From the NCBI RefSeq assembly GCF_037038585.1, contig NC_092522.1:124106661-124170660 (forward strand): a stretch of DNA of 64,000 nt, in the 5' to 3' direction. This document shows positions 62,877-64,000 of the stretch, in pieces. Position 1 is the first letter of the stretch, and every line of letters begins with the position of its first letter. This stretch comes from Patagioenas fasciata. Taxonomy: Eukaryota; Chordata; Aves; Columbiformes; Columbidae. Made by a program: the position numbers and the translations under genes. The notes beneath the pieces were generated by a model. The model did no database searches and was not told the DNA's origin. It saw nothing but the letters and a program-made list of their open reading frames with translations.

Positions 62877-64000
62877 TGCGGAACAGAAACATCATCAAGT
62901 CCAACAGTTCACCCAACAAACTGATATCAAAGTTTATTTCCAATTCCTCCCAAACCTCCTTTTTATTTTTCACTCCAACTTCTGCCATGAGTAACTTCCA
63001 GTGTGAAATTATTAACTTCTCTTTTCACTGAAAGGCTCTTTTTCCCCAATAATTTTCCATCTTTTGTTAGGAAGACTGATGAGCCAATGACGGAAGTGAA
63101 AATGCTTATTCTTCTTCAATTATTAGCAGGAAAATTATTTCATCGATAGTATGAAGCAAGGTGAGATAAAAGGACTGAAGTTAGCTATTCAATAAGAGAT
63201 TTAGGCATCCTCGGGAAGACTGGGAGACATTGGAGCTTTAATTCACAGCAACAACATGAAATCCTTCATTCACCTGCTGCCTCATCGCACTAATTCCTAA
63301 TAAAGGAATTGGATCTGATTAACAACTTGAGAAAATACTGAGGTATACAGTCAGATCATCGCAAGCAATCACCCAGCACCTACACCGCATTAATCTCCAG
63401 TGCAGGATGGTGACGTCCAACCTGTGTCCTTCCCCCACGGCCACCCTGGGAGCCGAGACAGCAGCTCCCAGACACTGAGACCCTTGGGGACATGGGGACA
63501 GCGATGAGCCCGAGCTCCCCAAACCCTGTAGCTCTTGCATTTTACAGTCACTTCTAAATCCCTCTGTGATAAAACAGAGACGAGCCAGCACAAAGGGAAC
63601 CCTGCAGACGCAGCCGGGACAGCCCTTGGAGCCCAAATCCCCTCCCCGAGCTGCCACCGTGGCTCTTTGTGCCTGTCACTTCAAGTCCTGCGGTCAGCGC
63701 TCGGCAACCTCGACCTCCAGACTTGGTCAACCTGCAACTCCCCTGCGCACACCCTGGTATGAAAAGCCTGTGGTGGTGAAAGCCAGCACCCCTTCTAAGC
63801 CACAGCCCAGTGCTCCCCATTTCGGGAGCTCTTGTGCTTTTGGGGGAGGTTTCTCCGAGCTTGCAGCTCATGCCCAGCCCTCCCGGGGTCGGTGTGGCAA
63901 CAAAACCAGAGCATCCCCATACCCTGCTTTGTTAGAAAAGCAAAAAATCGGAGCATTTTTACCCTAAACTGTTTCTACCTATTATATTTTTGCCACCCAA
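62877..64000. other. ZNF395: Upstream intron of ZNF395
   Basis: Starts at the acceptor of the first coding exon. No CpG island or donor-bearing non-coding exon that I can defend, so the promoter probably lies further right. Confidence 0.5.

Overview
The window is vertebrate genomic DNA, almost certainly from a bird. It carries about seventeen CR1 LINE fragments, most with the typical ATTCTGTGATTCT-like 3' tail, and no recognisable Alu/B1-type SINE. Its genes are split into short exons with GT-AG introns. The gene order ELP3 - PNOC - ZNF395 is the order known from human 8p21.

Layout: (1) 1-4420 is the last intron and last coding exon of ELP3 (+). (2) 4.4-20.9 kb is intergenic DNA with CR1 copies, a 1.5-kb minisatellite of 50-bp units and a small perfect 20-bp minisatellite. 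(3) 21.6-28.7 kb holds a three-coding-exon serine/threonine kinase (-) of the STK35/PDIK1L family. It has a non-coding first exon in a CpG-rich promoter with two CCAAT boxes and a ZNF143-like motif, and its first intron holds a G-rich/C-rich 35-bp array and a possible fossil LTR. I know of no such kinase between ELP3 and PNOC in human, so it looks like a third paralogue missing from the mammalian locus. (4) 37.6-47.8 kb is PNOC (+), encoding prepronociceptin: TATA promoter and non-coding exon, signal-peptide exon, and a large exon with the nociceptin core YGGFIGVRKSARKWNNQ between two KR sites. Its intron 2 ends in a 50-bp minisatellite whose last unit forms the splice acceptor of the peptide exon. 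(5) 49.2-51.3 kb is an almost perfect 12-bp all-purine array of about 160 copies. (6) 53.6-62.9 kb is ZNF395 (-): nine coding exons, all with consistent phases, giving 493 aa with one C2H2 finger and a C-terminal C-clamp. Three CR1 copies lie in its introns, and one copy of a ~550-bp direct duplication lies in an intron while the other lies past the stop codon.

The genes do not form a pathway. ELP3 acts in tRNA wobble-uridine modification, the kinase is a putative nuclear or cytoplasmic signalling enzyme, PNOC is a secreted neuropeptide precursor and ZNF395 is a transcription factor. The main points of interest are the extra kinase, the opioid-like Tyr1 and uncertain 3' end of PNOC, and several tandem arrays placed where they could affect splicing or DNA structure. 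All similarity statements rest on remembered family sequences; no search was run.
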